Numbered from the stretch's first letter, positions 8,006-17,344 are shown. The stretch is DNA of 64,000 nucleotides from Burkholderiales bacterium (GCA_019744975.1 JAIETP010000003.1:1-64000); one strand, 5' to 3'. Numbers and translations: made by a program. Notes: generated by a model not told the origin, from the sequence alone.

Positions 8006-8753
8006 GCAACAATCCGGCAAGCCCGGGCGCCACCCGGCACAACAGGCTGTCGGATTGCATTGCCGCGGGTTGCAGTACATGCAGCATGCCGTAGATTCCG
8101 ACCGCCGCAATCACGGCACTTGCCGCATAACGTACCCCACGCAGCTGCATCCAGCCCGGCGCACGACCCACTGCCGCGCCGATCAGCAGCAAATTGGGCA
8201 GTGTGCCAAAACCGAATGCGGCGAGAATCAGCGCGCCCTCCACGGCATTTCCCGCCGCGAGCGCGACCAGCAGTACGGCATACACCATGCCGCAGGGCAG
8301 CCATCCCCACAATGCGCCCAGCCCGAGCGCCTGCCACGGCGAAGTCACCGGCAGCACATGGCGGGACGCAGGCTGCAAGTGTCGCCACAGGACACTGCCT
8401 GCCGCCTCCATGCCACGCATCACCGGCCGCACACCTGCGACATTGAGCGCCACCACGATCAGCGCCGCGCCCATAAAAAACATCAGCAGGTGCTGCGCCA
8501 GTACGCCACCGCGCAGTACCATGCCCGCCTGACCCAGCAGGCCGGCCAGCGCGCCTGCAAGCGTATAACTTGCAATACGCCCGGCGTTATAGGCCAGCGG
8601 AAACGAGGAACGCTGCGCCGCACCGGCGCCCGGTGCACGGGTAAGGCTGACAATGCCGCCGCACATGGCGGCGCAATGCACGCCGCCCAGCAATCCCGCC
8701 ATGAACGCAGTCAGCATCATGGCCTGCAACCAGCCACTGATGTATTCCACCAT
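8001..8753 (-). CDS. TauE/SafE-like (DsbD-type) membrane protein linked to cbb3 assembly
   Basis: About 250 residues with six or more membrane helices. Two conserved membrane motifs carry the family's cysteines: GGVHCAAMCGGIVS near the N terminus and WGWLPCGMVYAVL in the middle. This sulfite-exporter-like subfamily is commonly found beside cbb3 oxidase and hemN genes and is suspected of metal or thiol handling. Transport of any substrate is not shown. The gene follows hemN on the same strand and is probably cotranscribed. ATG at 8753 (MVEYISGW) is preferred over GTG at 8762. Confidence 0.7.
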   Translation of the reverse strand: MVEYISGWLQAMMLTAFMAGLLGGVHCAAMCGGIVSLTRAPGAGAAQRSSFPLAYNAGRIASYTLAGALAGLLGQAGMVLRGGVLAQHLLMFFMGAALIVVALNVAGVRPVMRGMEAAGSVLWRHLQPASRHVLPVTSPWQALGLGALWGWLPCGMVYAVLLVALAAGNAVEGALILAAFGFGTLPNLLLIGAAVGRAPGWMQLRGVRYAASAVIAAVGIYGMLHVLQPAAMQSDSLLCRVAPGLAGLLR

Positions 8754-8762
8754 GTAACCCAC

Positions 8763-10172
8763 CTAGATCACCCTTGAAAAACGCGTCGATTCACGCTCCC
8801 GCTGCAGGTATTTGTCAAATACCATGCAGATGTTGCGGACAAGCATGCGTCCGCGCGCAGTCACCGTAATCCACTCGGCATCCAGCTGCACCAGTCCGTC
8901 ATCCGCCATGGCGCGCAAGTCGGCAAGTTCTCCGGAAAAATATTGGTCAAAGTCAATCAAATAGGCGATTTCAACTGATGTTTTTGACAGACAGAACTGG
9001 CAGGCCAGCGCCTGAATTACCGCGCGGCGCAGCAGGTCGTCCGCCGACAGCTCGATGCCCCGCGCCACCGGCAACTGGTTGCGTTCAATGGCGTCGTAAT
9101 AACTGTCCAGTCCGCGATGGTTCTGGCTGTAGGTCGGACCGATGGCGCCGATCGCCGAAACCCCCAGCCCGAGCAGATCGCAGTCGGCGTGTGTTGAATA
9201 ACCCTGGAAATTGCGGTGCAGGTGGCCATGGCGCTGGGCCAGCGCCAGTGCATCACCCGGCTTCGAAAAATGATCCATGCCAATGTAGACATAACCGGCT
9301 TCGGCAAGGCGATGCGCGGCGAGTCCCAGCAATTTGAGTTTGGTCTCCGGAGAAGGCAGATCCGCATCAACGATACGGCGCTGCGGCTTGAATCGTGCCG
9401 GAAGATGCGCATAATTGTAAATCGCTATCCGGTCCGGCGCAGCCGCAATCACCCGCCCCAGCGTGCGATTGAAGCCGAGGATATTCTGTTTCGGCAGCCC
9501 GTAGATCAGATCGACGTTGATCGACAAAAAACCGGCCTCCCGCGCGGCGTCCATCACGGCCAGTGTCTGCGCCTCGCTCTGGATGCGGTTGACCGCGCGC
9601 TGCACATCGGCATCAAAATCCTGTACGCCGAGGCTGACGCGGTTGAAGCCCATGTCGTGCAACGCATGCATGTCGGCGGCATCCACGCTGCGCGGGTCGA
9701 TCTCGATGGAATATTCACCGTCGGCCGTCAGGGTGAAATGCTGCCGCAGCTTTTCGTGCAGGGACGCCAACTGCGACATGCTGTAGAACGTCGGTGTACC
9801 GCCACCCCAGTGCATCTGCTCGACCTGCCGGTCGTCACCAAACAACGGGGCCTGCAACTCGATCTCGCGGAACAGGTTGTCCAGATATTTCCGTCCCTTG
9901 TTCTTGTCACGCGTCACCACCTTGTTGCAGGCACAATAAAAACAGATCGTGCTGCAGAATGGCAGGTGCACATAAATCGACAACGCGCGGCGGATGCCGC
10001 CGATGTTGCGGCGTCCCACCCAGGAACGGTAGGTTTCGGGCCCAAAAGCGTCGACAAAACGGTCCGCCGTCGGATACGAGGTATATCGCGGCCCGTTGCG
10101 ATCCATGCGCCGGATCAGGTCGAGATCAATCTCCAGCGGCAGGCCGTCTGCTGGCGACGAATCGGTGCTCAT
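8763..10172 (-). CDS. hemN: oxygen-independent coproporphyrinogen III oxidase
   Basis: Radical SAM enzyme that decarboxylates coproporphyrinogen III to protoporphyrinogen IX for haem synthesis without oxygen. The cluster motif is PFCSTICFYCACNK (Cys73, Cys77, Cys80, plus the extra Cys82 typical of true HemN). Also present are the SAM glycine motif HWGGGTPTF and the C-terminal HemN domain. The start at 10172 (MSTDSSPADG) gives 469 residues, the usual length; upstream in-frame starts add residues that do not look like HemN. An FNR-type box lies 56 bases upstream, fitting anaerobic induction. Confidence 0.96.
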   Translation of the reverse strand: MSTDSSPADGLPLEIDLDLIRRMDRNGPRYTSYPTADRFVDAFGPETYRSWVGRRNIGGIRRALSIYVHLPFCSTICFYCACNKVVTRDKNKGRKYLDNLFREIELQAPLFGDDRQVEQMHWGGGTPTFYSMSQLASLHEKLRQHFTLTADGEYSIEIDPRSVDAADMHALHDMGFNRVSLGVQDFDADVQRAVNRIQSEAQTLAVMDAAREAGFLSINVDLIYGLPKQNILGFNRTLGRVIAAAPDRIAIYNYAHLPARFKPQRRIVDADLPSPETKLKLLGLAAHRLAEAGYVYIGMDHFSKPGDALALAQRHGHLHRNFQGYSTHADCDLLGLGVSAIGAIGPTYSQNHRGLDSYYDAIERNQLPVARGIELSADDLLRRAVIQALACQFCLSKTSVEIAYLIDFDQYFSGELADLRAMADDGLVQLDAEWITVTARGRMLVRNICMVFDKYLQRERESTRFSRVI

Positions 10173-10227
10173 GGTGATGTTTTCCAAGACATGGACATCA
10201 TTCTGGCAAGTACGCGGCAACGGCAAT

Positions 10228-10241
10228 TTGACGCAGATCAA
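10228..10241. promoter_or_regulatory. FNR/ANR box between hemN and fnr
   Basis: TTGAC-GCAG-ATCAA, one mismatch from the TTGAT-N4-ATCAA consensus. Reading toward hemN, a -10-like CAGAAT lies near 10201-10206, the spacing expected for class II activation with the box centred near -41.5. It may also allow autoregulation of the divergent fnr gene. Confidence 0.75.
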
Positions 10242-10293
10242 AACGGGCGTAAGATGGGCAAAAATTCGATGCTATAAAGCCAATCCACTTTGC

Positions 10294-11037
10294 ATGGCGA
10301 CACCCCTGCATATCGTCGAGATCGATAAACTCAAAACAGCCTGCTCCACTTGCAGCCTGCACGAGTTATGCCTGCCCGCCGGACTCACACCCACCGAATT
10401 GAAATCGGTTGACCAGCTCGTCAACCGCCGCCGGACGGTGAAACGCGGCGAACATCTTTACCGCTCCGGGGCTCAGCTGCAGGCGCTGTATGCCATCCGC
10501 ACGGGTTTCATGAAAAGCTGCGTGCTGCATGAAGACGGCCGCGAGCAGGTCGCGGGTTTTCACATGATGGGCGAACTGATGGGCATGGACGCCATCGGCA
10601 CCAACCAGCACCTGTGCGACGCCGTGGCGCTCGAAGACAGCGATGTCTGCGAAATACCGCTCAGCGACCTGGAATCGATGTCGCGCGAAATCCCTTCGCT
10701 GCATCAGCATTTCAACCGCGTGATGAGCCGTGAAATCGCCCGCGATTACGGCGTGATGCTGCTGCTCGGCAGCATGCGCGCCGAAGAACGGTTGGCGGCT
10801 TTCCTGCTCAACCTGTCGCAGCGTTTCGCCGCGCGCGGTTATTCATCGACCGAATTTCACCTGCGCATGACCCGCGAGGAAATCGGCAGCTATCTCGGCC
10901 TCAAGCTGGAAACCGTCAGCCGCGCGCTGTCGCACTTCCAGGCGCAGGGACTGGTTGCCGTGCAGAACAAACACCTGCGTATTCTCAAGATCGACAACCT
11001 CCGCGAAATGGTCGGCCAGCACAGCTGCCGGGCCTGA
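10294..11037 (+). CDS. fnr: Fnr/Anr oxygen-sensing transcriptional regulator
   Basis: Crp/Fnr-family activator carrying an oxygen-labile [4Fe-4S] cluster. From the ATG at 10294 the protein is 247 residues with cluster Cys at 17, 20 and 26 (ACSTCSLHELC) and the fourth at 119 (EDSDVCEIP), matching E. coli FNR spacing. The recognition helix contains ETVSR, whose Glu, Ser and Arg read the TTGAT half-site. It is the likely regulator of the FNR-type boxes in this window. An upstream in-frame start would run back through the FNR box and into the hemN 5' region and is rejected. Confidence 0.95.
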   Translation: MATPLHIVEIDKLKTACSTCSLHELCLPAGLTPTELKSVDQLVNRRRTVKRGEHLYRSGAQLQALYAIRTGFMKSCVLHEDGREQVAGFHMMGELMGMDAIGTNQHLCDAVALEDSDVCEIPLSDLESMSREIPSLHQHFNRVMSREIARDYGVMLLLGSMRAEERLAAFLLNLSQRFAARGYSSTEFHLRMTREEIGSYLGLKLETVSRALSHFQAQGLVAVQNKHLRILKIDNLREMVGQHSCRA

Positions 11038-11058
11038 CTCCGTTGCAGAAGCCCAACG

Positions 11059-11292
11059 CTACTGATTGACGCCGGTGGTGCCGCGTTGCAGGAAGCAGGT
11101 GAATGCACTCGAGACCGCGGCGACCAGCCAGAACAGGAAAAATCCGACCGAATAAACCGCGGTCGGCGACCAGTGCACCGGCTCGCCGAGCAGGTAGAGT
11201 TCCTGCGGATCGATCAGCGTAAAAAATACCCCCTCCGCCACGCCGCCGACGATAAACGACGGCCACAATATCCACATCAAGCGCTTGCCCAT
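11059..11292 (-). CDS. small two-helix membrane protein at end of cco cluster
   Basis: About 77 residues with two predicted membrane segments (WILWPSFIVGGVAEGVFFTLI and SVGFFLFWLVAAVSSAF). It is last in the minus-strand run after ccoNOQPGH and a DUF3149-type gene. Position suggests a role in cbb3 oxidase assembly or an accessory subunit, but no family function is recognised. Convergent with fnr, 21 bases away. Confidence 0.6.
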   Translation of the reverse strand: MGKRLMWILWPSFIVGGVAEGVFFTLIDPQELYLLGEPVHWSPTAVYSVGFFLFWLVAAVSSAFTCFLQRGTTGVNQ

Positions 11293-11309
11293 GACCACGG
11301 CTCCCGGGC

Positions 11310-11456
11310 TCAGCCCCGGGACTCCCCGGTTTCATCTTTTTCCGCCATCTTCCTGCGCAGGAAAAAATACAGGTAAACGGCGATCGCGATGACGATCAGG
11401 ATGGTGAGCAGGCTCATCAACCCGACATCCGAACCAAACAAGAGTTTCCAGGCCAT
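11310..11456 (-). CDS. DUF3149-type small membrane protein
   Basis: 48 residues beginning MAWKLLFGSDVGLMSLLTIL, one membrane helix (about 13-33) and a charged tail (RRKMAEKDE). The N-terminal pattern is that of the DUF3149 family of single-helix proteins in betaproteobacteria. Preceded by a good ribosome binding site (AGGAG near 11463-11467) and 9 bases downstream of ccoH. Function unknown; context suggests a link to the cbb3 oxidase. Confidence 0.7.
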   Translation of the reverse strand: MAWKLLFGSDVGLMSLLTILIVIAIAVYLYFFLRRKMAEKDETGESRG

Positions 11457-11465
11457 GGTTTGCTC

Positions 11466-11984
11466 CTATTGCGGGTTTTCCGGCAGCAGCGTGATGGCGG
11501 TTTGCGCGGGCATCGTGACCGTTCCGCCCAGCCGCCAGCTGGATTGCCGGTCTTCCAGAATCAATATCCAGCGCCCGTCAGTCAGCGCCGGCACCGCGCC
11601 CTCGTACAGGCCCGGAGCGCGCTGACGCAGCAGGACCAGGCCATCACGCCCGGCGCGCGTCGGATGCGCAATGCGCAGCTGCAGTGTTTCCGGCAGCGGA
11701 GCCGCCACGTCCGAAACAAGCCGCAGGCTGATGCTGCGGCCGTCACCGGCCAGCACTCCTTCAGCGCGGTAACCCCGCACTGCCGCCAGTGCGCCACGCT
11801 CCAGCGTCTGGTTGATCGCCAGCCCCTGCTTGTAATAGTCGTCCACCACCAGGCCGTCGCTGCTGACCACCGCAATCCAGGTGGTCGCAACGCCGGCAAC
11901 AATCACCGCGACCGGACCCGCCATCAACAGCCAGGGCCAGGGTTCGCGATACCAAGGCAGCACGGGTTTGCGGATCATTTCCAT
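11466..11984 (-). CDS. ccoH: CcoH/FixH cbb3 oxidase assembly protein
   Basis: About 172 residues: a single N-terminal membrane helix after PWYREPWPWLLMAG, followed by the family motif VDDYYKQG and a beta-rich periplasmic domain. CcoH/FixH is needed for stable assembly of cbb3 oxidase and works with the CcoI copper pump. ATG at 11984 is preferred because GAGGA lies about eight bases upstream. A second ATG at 12011 lacks a clear ribosome binding site. Confidence 0.88.
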   Translation of the reverse strand: MEMIRKPVLPWYREPWPWLLMAGPVAVIVAGVATTWIAVVSSDGLVVDDYYKQGLAINQTLERGALAAVRGYRAEGVLAGDGRSISLRLVSDVAAPLPETLQLRIAHPTRAGRDGLVLLRQRAPGLYEGAVPALTDGRWILILEDRQSSWRLGGTVTMPAQTAITLLPENPQ

Positions 11985-12032
11985 CGCGGCATCCTCATTG
12001 GACAAAATCATGGGACAAACTCATCGGACAAC

Positions 12033-13457
12033 TCATCTGACAAAAAAGCGGGATTTTTCATGGGCCTGCACTTCGGGCCGGTCGAGATCACTGATATGAA
12101 ACACGATCACATGCGAGCCGGCGCCCAGTCCGGCGGGATCCACGCGTATCGCTACGGGGAAAGCACGGGTCGTTGCCGGCGGCAGCTCTATCGGTTGCGG
12201 CGCCATGACCTGCAGGCCGGGCAATCCATCAACAGTCACCACGTAACGCCGGACCGCTTCGTCGCTGTTGATGAACTGCAGGCGGTAGACATTTTCGATC
12301 TGGCCGCCGGGTGCATCGCGCATCATGGCACCGCGGTCACGCAGCACATCCACCTTCAGCGGGCTGCGCAACAACAGTCCGCCGAAAAACGCGATGATGA
12401 TGATGCCGAGCAGCGCGCTGTAGACCAGCACCCGCGGCCGCAGCACATGGCGGCGGATTTCGCTGTCGGTGTATTTGCCTGATACCGCATTTTCAGTCGA
12501 ATAACGAATCAGCCCGCGCGCATAGCCCATTTTGTCCATGACCTGGTTGCAACCGTCGATGCAGGCGGCGCAACCGATGCACTCGTACTGCAGCCCCTTG
12601 CGGATGTCGATGCCGGTCGGACAGACCTGCACACAGATGTTGCAATCCACGCAATCGCCCAGGCCCAGGGCTTTCGGGTCGGCCGTCCTGCCGCGGGAGC
12701 CGCGCGGGTCACCGCGCTGCGCGTCATAGGTGATGACCAGAGTGTCCGAATCGAACATCACGCTCTGGAAACGCGCATAGGGACACATGTATTTGCACAC
12801 CTGTTCGCGCATCCAGCCGGCGTTGCCGTACGTCGCAAACCCGTAAAACAGGATCCAGAACGTCTCCCAGGGACCCAGCGTCCAGGTCGCCACCTCGCCG
12901 CCCAGCACCTTGATCGGGGTGAAATAACCGACAAAAGTGAAGCCGGTCCATAAGGCCGCCGCGATCCACAGGCCGTGTTTGAGGGTTTTCAGGCCGAACT
13001 TGCGCGCGCTGAGAGCTGACTGGTCGAGACGCATGCGCTGCATCCGGTCGCCTTCGATACGACGCTCGATCCACATGAACATTTCGGTGTACACCGTCTG
13101 CGGACAGGCATAACCGCACCACAGCCGGCCGGCGATGGTGGTGAACAGGAACAGCGAATACGCCGAGATAATCAGCAGCACCGTCAGGAAAATGAAATCC
13201 TGCGGCCACAGCACCAACCCGAAAATATGGAACTTGCGTGAAACCAGATCGAACAACACCGCCTGACGGTCATTCCAGGTCAGCCACGGCAGACCGTAAA
13301 ACACCAGTTGCGTGGCGACCACCAGCGCCACGCGCCAGCCCGCGAAGCAGCCGCTGACCGCGCGCGGATAAATCTGCCGTCGGACCTCGTAGAGGGAAGT
13401 CTCAACTTCATCAGCAGCCGACGGCAGCGCAAGGGAGGAGTCCGGCACAGGGGACAC
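12033..13457 (-). CDS. ccoG: CcoG/RdxA ferredoxin-like cbb3 accessory protein
   Basis: 474-residue membrane protein with several N-terminal helices, a membrane-proximal Cys motif (LWCGYACPQTVYTE), two [4Fe-4S] ferredoxin motifs (CVDCNICVQVCPTGID and CIGCAACIDGCNQ) and a C-terminal Ig-like domain of the IG/FixG type. CcoG is a cupric reductase that supports copper delivery to cbb3 oxidase. The GTG start overlaps the ccoP stop by one base. Confidence 0.95.
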   Translation of the reverse strand: MSPVPDSSLALPSAADEVETSLYEVRRQIYPRAVSGCFAGWRVALVVATQLVFYGLPWLTWNDRQAVLFDLVSRKFHIFGLVLWPQDFIFLTVLLIISAYSLFLFTTIAGRLWCGYACPQTVYTEMFMWIERRIEGDRMQRMRLDQSALSARKFGLKTLKHGLWIAAALWTGFTFVGYFTPIKVLGGEVATWTLGPWETFWILFYGFATYGNAGWMREQVCKYMCPYARFQSVMFDSDTLVITYDAQRGDPRGSRGRTADPKALGLGDCVDCNICVQVCPTGIDIRKGLQYECIGCAACIDGCNQVMDKMGYARGLIRYSTENAVSGKYTDSEIRRHVLRPRVLVYSALLGIIIIAFFGGLLLRSPLKVDVLRDRGAMMRDAPGGQIENVYRLQFINSDEAVRRYVVTVDGLPGLQVMAPQPIELPPATTRAFPVAIRVDPAGLGAGSHVIVFHISDLDRPEVQAHEKSRFFVR

Positions 13458-14368
13458 TAGGGTTTGACCCGCCCCGAAATGCCCAGCACGTAGGCAGTCA
13501 ACAGGTGAATCTTTCCCTCGTCGAGAAAATCCTTGTGCCCCGGCATCTGGTTCATGCGCCCCTTGACGATGCTTTCGGTGATCGCGGCCTCGGTGCCGCC
13601 ATGCAGCCAGATGTCATCGCTCAGGTTGGGCGCACCGATCTGCTGGTTGCCCTTGCCGTCGGCGCCGTGGCAGGCGACGCAGGTGGTCGCAAACTTGGCC
13701 TTGCCGCGCTGGGCGCGCAGGCCGTCATGGGTGCGTCCCGCCAGTGCCAGCACGTGGTGCACGACATCGCGCACCTCATCGCTGCCGCCGAGCGCCGCGC
13801 CCAGCGGCGGCATCACGCCGTTGCGGCCATTGAGGATGGTGCTGCGGATCGCGTCGGTCGTGCCGCCATACAGCCAGTCGGCATCACGCAGGCTGGGATA
13901 ACCGCGCGAGCCGCCGGCATCCGAACCGTGGCACTGCGCGCAGTAGTTCAGGAACAGACGCTGGCCGATTTCGCGTGCCTCGGGATTCGCTGCAACCACA
14001 AGCACATCCTGTTTTAAAAACCGGTCAATGACAGGCCCATAAACTTCGGCCGCCTGCTGCTGCTCACCTTTGTATTGACCCTGTGAGCTCCAGCCAAGAT
14101 AACCGGCATAGGAACCCAGCCCTGGATACAGGATCAGGTAGGCGAAGGAGAACACGATGGTGATGTAAAACAGCCACATCCACCACCGCGGCATCGGGTT
14201 ATTCAATTCCTGCAGCCCGTCCCAGGTATGGCCGGTCGTACCCGCCTGTTCGCCCCTGGCCAGTTTTTGCGTCGACAACGCCTTGAGAAATACACCGCAG
14301 GCGAGCAGGCTGACCACGGTGATGATCGCGATATAAAAACTCCAGCCGTCATGCACAAAATCGCTCAT
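13457..14368 (-). CDS. ccoP: cbb3 oxidase dihaem cytochrome c subunit CcoP
   Basis: 303 residues: N-terminal membrane helices, then two cytochrome c domains with CAQCH and CVACH haem sites. CcoP takes electrons from soluble cytochrome c and passes them to CcoO and CcoN. The start overlaps the ccoQ stop (ATGA). Its two haems would be attached by the Ccm system encoded at 749-5656. Confidence 0.96.
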   Translation of the reverse strand: MSDFVHDGWSFYIAIITVVSLLACGVFLKALSTQKLARGEQAGTTGHTWDGLQELNNPMPRWWMWLFYITIVFSFAYLILYPGLGSYAGYLGWSSQGQYKGEQQQAAEVYGPVIDRFLKQDVLVVAANPEAREIGQRLFLNYCAQCHGSDAGGSRGYPSLRDADWLYGGTTDAIRSTILNGRNGVMPPLGAALGGSDEVRDVVHHVLALAGRTHDGLRAQRGKAKFATTCVACHGADGKGNQQIGAPNLSDDIWLHGGTEAAITESIVKGRMNQMPGHKDFLDEGKIHLLTAYVLGISGRVKP

Positions 14369-14544
14369 TGCTGCACTCTCCTGTCGCGGGCCAGTTGCTG
14401 TTCGGCCAGATCGTCATCCAGCGGCAGGCGAGCCGCCGCTTCGAAATCGGCGCGCCGCCCCTTGCTCCAGGCCCACAACACAATGCCGATGAACACCACA
14501 AACAGCACGGTGGTAATGATGGAACGCATCAGGTTGACATCCAT
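14365..14544 (-). CDS. ccoQ: cbb3 oxidase small subunit CcoQ
   Basis: 59 residues, MDVNLMRSIITTVLFVVFIG and on, with one membrane helix (about 8-26) and a charged cytoplasmic tail rich in Asp, Glu and Arg. Size, topology and position between ccoO and ccoP are those of CcoQ, which stabilises the oxidase core complex. Overlaps ccoP by four bases and lies three bases from the ccoO stop. Confidence 0.9.
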   Translation of the reverse strand: MDVNLMRSIITTVLFVVFIGIVLWAWSKGRRADFEAAARLPLDDDLAEQQLARDRRVQQ

Positions 14545-14547
14545 GGC

Positions 14548-15165
14548 TTACCTCACATTGCGCAAAACGGTGCCGAGGTTCTGCAGATAGGCGATCAGCG
14601 CATCCATTTCAGTTTTGCCCTTGACGCTTTCCGCAGACTTTGCAATATCTTCTTCGGTGTACGGCACACCGAGCATGCGCAGCGCGCGCAGCTTCGCCGG
14701 CAGCACCGCCGCATCCACCGGGGTATCGGCCAGCCATTTGTAGGCCGGCATGTTGGATTCCGGCACCAGGTCGCGCGGGTTGATCAGGTGCACACGGTGC
14801 CAGTCGTCGGAATAACGGCCGCCGACGCGCGCCAGATCAGGGCCGGTGCGTTTGCTGCCCCACAGGAAGGGATGGTCGTAGACGAATTCACCGGCCACCG
14901 AGTAATGGCCGTAACGCTCCGTCTCGGCACGAAACGGCCGGATCATCTGCGAATGGCAATTGTTGCAACCCTCGCGGATATAAATGTCGCGACCTGACAG
15001 TTGCAGCGCGGTATAGGGTTGCAACCCGCTGACCGGCTGCGTGGTTGATTTCTGGAAAAACAGCGGCACGATCTCGACCAGTCCGCCGACGCTGATCGCA
15101 GCGATCACCAGCACCATCAGCAGGCCGACATTTTTTTCGATAATCGCATGGCCTGAATTGTCCAT
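14548..15165 (-). CDS. ccoO: cbb3 oxidase monohaem cytochrome c subunit CcoO
   Basis: 205 residues with an N-terminal membrane anchor (about 15-35) and a single haem c site in [15 protein letters not shown] Met in the family position for the distal ligand is present in [10 protein letters not shown]. It transfers electrons from CcoP to the binuclear centre in CcoN. The 60-base gap to ccoN is AT-rich. Confidence 0.96.
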   Translation of the reverse strand: MDNSGHAIIEKNVGLLMVLVIAAISVGGLVEIVPLFFQKSTTQPVSGLQPYTALQLSGRDIYIREGCNNCHSQMIRPFRAETERYGHYSVAGEFVYDHPFLWGSKRTGPDLARVGGRYSDDWHRVHLINPRDLVPESNMPAYKWLADTPVDAAVLPAKLRALRMLGVPYTEEDIAKSAESVKGKTEMDALIAYLQNLGTVLRNVR

Positions 15166-15225
15166 GTAAGCTCCGAGTAACTAAAATATGTTTATAATCA
15201 AATACTTATGATATTTCTGGTGCAT

Positions 15226-16644
15226 TCAAGCGTGGGCAGCGGCAGTGACCGGCATATCCACCGCCTTCTGTCCGGCCACGGTCTTCCACACGTTCCAGGC
15301 CATGATCAGCATTCCGGAGAAATAGAGCAGTCCGCCGAGCAGGCGCACCGCGTAGTACGGATAGGTCGCCTTCACCGATTCAACGAAGGCATAGGTCAGC
15401 GTGCCGTCGGGGTTCACCGCGCGCCACATCAGGCCCTGCATCACGCCGGCAATCCACATCGCCGCGATGTAGAGCACGATGCCGATGGTCGCCACCCAGA
15501 AATGCAGCGTCACCAGTTGCATGCTGTACATCTCCGTGCGGCCATACAGGCGCGGGATCAGGTAGTAGAGACTGCCGATCGACACCATGCCGACCCAGCC
15601 CAGCGCACCGCTGTGCACATGGCCGACCGTCCAGTCGGTGTAATGCGACAGTGCGTTGACGGTCTTGATCGCCATCATCGGCCCCTCGAAAGTCGACATG
15701 CCGTAGAACGACAGCGACACGACGAGGAATTTGAGAATGGGATCGGTGCGCAGTTTGTGCCATGCGCCCGACAACGTCATGATGCCGTTGATCATCCCGC
15801 CCCAGGACGGCGCCAGCAGCACCAGCGAAAACAGCATGCCGATCGACTGCGCCCAGTCCGGCAGCGCGGTGTAGTGCAGGTGGTGCGGGCCAGCCCACAT
15901 GTAGGTGAAAATCAGCGACCAGAAATGCACCACCGACAACCGGTATGAATACACCGGGCGGCCCGCTTGCTTCGGAATGAAGTAATACATCATGCCGAGG
16001 AAACCCGCGGTCAGGAAAAAACCGACCGCGTTGTGGCCGTACCACCACTGCACCATGGCGTCCTGCACGCCGGCGTACGCGGAATACGATTTGGTCAGCG
16101 ACACCGGGATGGCGGCGCTGTTGACGATGTGCAGCACCGCGACGGTCAGGATGAATGCGCCGAAAAACCAGTTCGCGACGTAGATGTGCGGGGTTTTGCG
16201 CTTGACGATGGTGCCGAAAAACACCACGGCATAGGCCACCCACACCAGCGCGATCAGGATGTCGATCGGCCATTCGAGCTCCGCGTATTCCTTGGAACTG
16301 GTGTAACCCATCGGCAGCGTCACCGCGGCCAGCACGATGACCGCCTGCCAGCCCCAGAAGGTGAACGCGGCCAGGCGGTCGCAGAACAGCCGGGCGTGGC
16401 AGGTGCGTTGCACCACGTAATACGAGGTCGCAAACAGCGCCGAGCCGCCAAAAGCAAACACCACGGCATTGGTATGCAGCGGCCGCAGCCGTCCGTAGGA
16501 CAGCCAGGACGCAAAATTGAGTTCCGGCCAGATCAGTTGCGCGGCTATGAACAGGCCGACCAGCATGCCGACGATGCCCCAGACCACGGTCATGATCGAG
16601 AACTGCCGGACTACATTGTAGTTATAGGTGGATTGCTCCTGCAT
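15226..16644 (-). CDS. ccoN: cbb3 oxidase catalytic subunit CcoN
   Basis: 472-residue haem-copper oxidase subunit I of C type with about twelve membrane helices. Conserved metal-ligand regions are visible: [16 protein letters not shown] (low-spin haem His), [11 protein letters not shown] (CuB His) and [14 protein letters not shown] (CuB His pair). It reduces oxygen to water at low oxygen tension and pumps protons. First gene of ccoNOQPGH, with an FNR box about 61 bases upstream. Confidence 0.97.
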   Translation of the reverse strand: MQEQSTYNYNVVRQFSIMTVVWGIVGMLVGLFIAAQLIWPELNFASWLSYGRLRPLHTNAVVFAFGGSALFATSYYVVQRTCHARLFCDRLAAFTFWGWQAVIVLAAVTLPMGYTSSKEYAELEWPIDILIALVWVAYAVVFFGTIVKRKTPHIYVANWFFGAFILTVAVLHIVNSAAIPVSLTKSYSAYAGVQDAMVQWWYGHNAVGFFLTAGFLGMMYYFIPKQAGRPVYSYRLSVVHFWSLIFTYMWAGPHHLHYTALPDWAQSIGMLFSLVLLAPSWGGMINGIMTLSGAWHKLRTDPILKFLVVSLSFYGMSTFEGPMMAIKTVNALSHYTDWTVGHVHSGALGWVGMVSIGSLYYLIPRLYGRTEMYSMQLVTLHFWVATIGIVLYIAAMWIAGVMQGLMWRAVNPDGTLTYAFVESVKATYPYYAVRLLGGLLYFSGMLIMAWNVWKTVAGQKAVDMPVTAAAHA

Positions 16645-16675
16645 GGAAGTCCTCTGCCCGATTGGTGATGCCGTG

Positions 16676-16683
16676 CAGCATAT
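16676..16683 (-). promoter_or_regulatory. putative -10 of ccoN promoter
   Basis: On the minus strand TATGCT lies where a -10 element would sit if the FNR box at 16705-16718 is centred at -41.5. Inference from spacing only. Confidence 0.4.
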
Positions 16684-16704
16684 CCAGCGCCTGCAGGCTG
16701 CGTT

Positions 16705-16718
16705 TTGATCTACATCAA
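16705..16718. promoter_or_regulatory. FNR/ANR box shared by ccoN and usp
   Basis: Perfect TTGAT-CTAC-ATCAA palindrome, about 61 bases from both the ccoN and the usp start codons. A -10-like hexamer is at the class II distance on each side (TATGCT toward ccoN, TAATTT at 16741-16746 toward usp), so one box could activate both divergent promoters. Confidence 0.88.
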
Positions 16719-16740
16719 GCCGCCTGCAGCCGGGACGCGT

Positions 16741-16746
16741 TAATTT
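16741..16746 (+). promoter_or_regulatory. putative -10 of usp promoter
   Basis: TAATTT placed about 29 bases from the centre of the FNR box, as expected for an FNR class II promoter with a transcription start near 16753. Confidence 0.4.
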
Positions 16747-16778
16747 ATGTGCGTGTCAATCACCCAAGGAGAACAACC

Positions 16779-17222
16779 ATGTTCCGCAACATCCTGGTTC
16801 CCACCGATGGCTCCGCGCTGTCACGCAAGGCCGTAAAAAAAGCCGTGGCCCTGGCCAAAAAAACCGGGGCGCGCGTCACTGGATTTCACGTGTCACCGGA
16901 GTACAGGTTCAATGTCTACGCGGATTACGTACCACCCGATTTCATCGTTCCCAGGGAATATGAAGCCCGGCAGAAAAAGGTCGCGGCGCGCCACCTGGAG
17001 GTCATCAAAAAGGAATGCGGGTCGGCCGGCGTAAAGTGCACGACCTGGTTCGTCTGCAGCGATTTTCCGGCGGATGCGATCGTCAAGGCCGCGAAAAAAT
17101 ACAAATGCGACCTGATTGCGATGGCCTCGCACGGCCGCAGCGGATTCACCAAACTTCTGCTCGGCAGTGAAACGCAGAAAGTGCTGGCTGGCACGAACAT
17201 TGCGGTACTGGTGTTGCGCTAG
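16779..17222 (+). CDS. universal stress protein A family
   Basis: 147 residues, one Usp domain: N-terminal ILVPTDGS and the C-terminal nucleotide-binding signature ASHGRSGFTKLLLGSET. ATG at 16779 follows AAGGAG (16766-16771). Divergent from ccoN and sharing its FNR box, so probably induced at low oxygen, as for FNR/ANR-controlled Usp proteins elsewhere. Only about a third of the positions match the second Usp at 45423-45866 by eye. Confidence 0.92.
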   Translation: MFRNILVPTDGSALSRKAVKKAVALAKKTGARVTGFHVSPEYRFNVYADYVPPDFIVPREYEARQKKVAARHLEVIKKECGSAGVKCTTWFVCSDFPADAIVKAAKKYKCDLIAMASHGRSGFTKLLLGSETQKVLAGTNIAVLVLR

Positions 17223-17257
17223 AAACCTGGCGGTGGCAGGGGTATTGCCCCGCGGGC

Positions 17258-17279
17258 GGACGGTCTGCTGCAACCGTCC
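17258..17279 (+). terminator. possible hairpin after usp
   Basis: GGACGGT and ACCGTCC form a 7-base GC-rich stem with an 8-base loop, 36 bases after the usp stop. No T-tract follows. The rest of 17223-17344 shows no gene. Confidence 0.3.
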
Positions 17280-17344
17280 CGGGGCCGGCGGCGCTGCACG
17301 GCACATCCTGCGGAGCCGCGCAGAAGCAGGATCAGGATCATGCG

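Noticed and set aside
8978-9337. Plus-strand open frames across hemN and the TauE-like gene
   Set aside because: They are complements of well-supported minus-strand genes, with no ribosome binding site and no recognisable domain.
10096-10293. N-terminal extension of Fnr from an earlier in-frame start
   Set aside because: The extension overlaps the hemN 5' coding region and the FNR box. Starting at 10294 gives the normal cluster-cysteine spacing from the N terminus.
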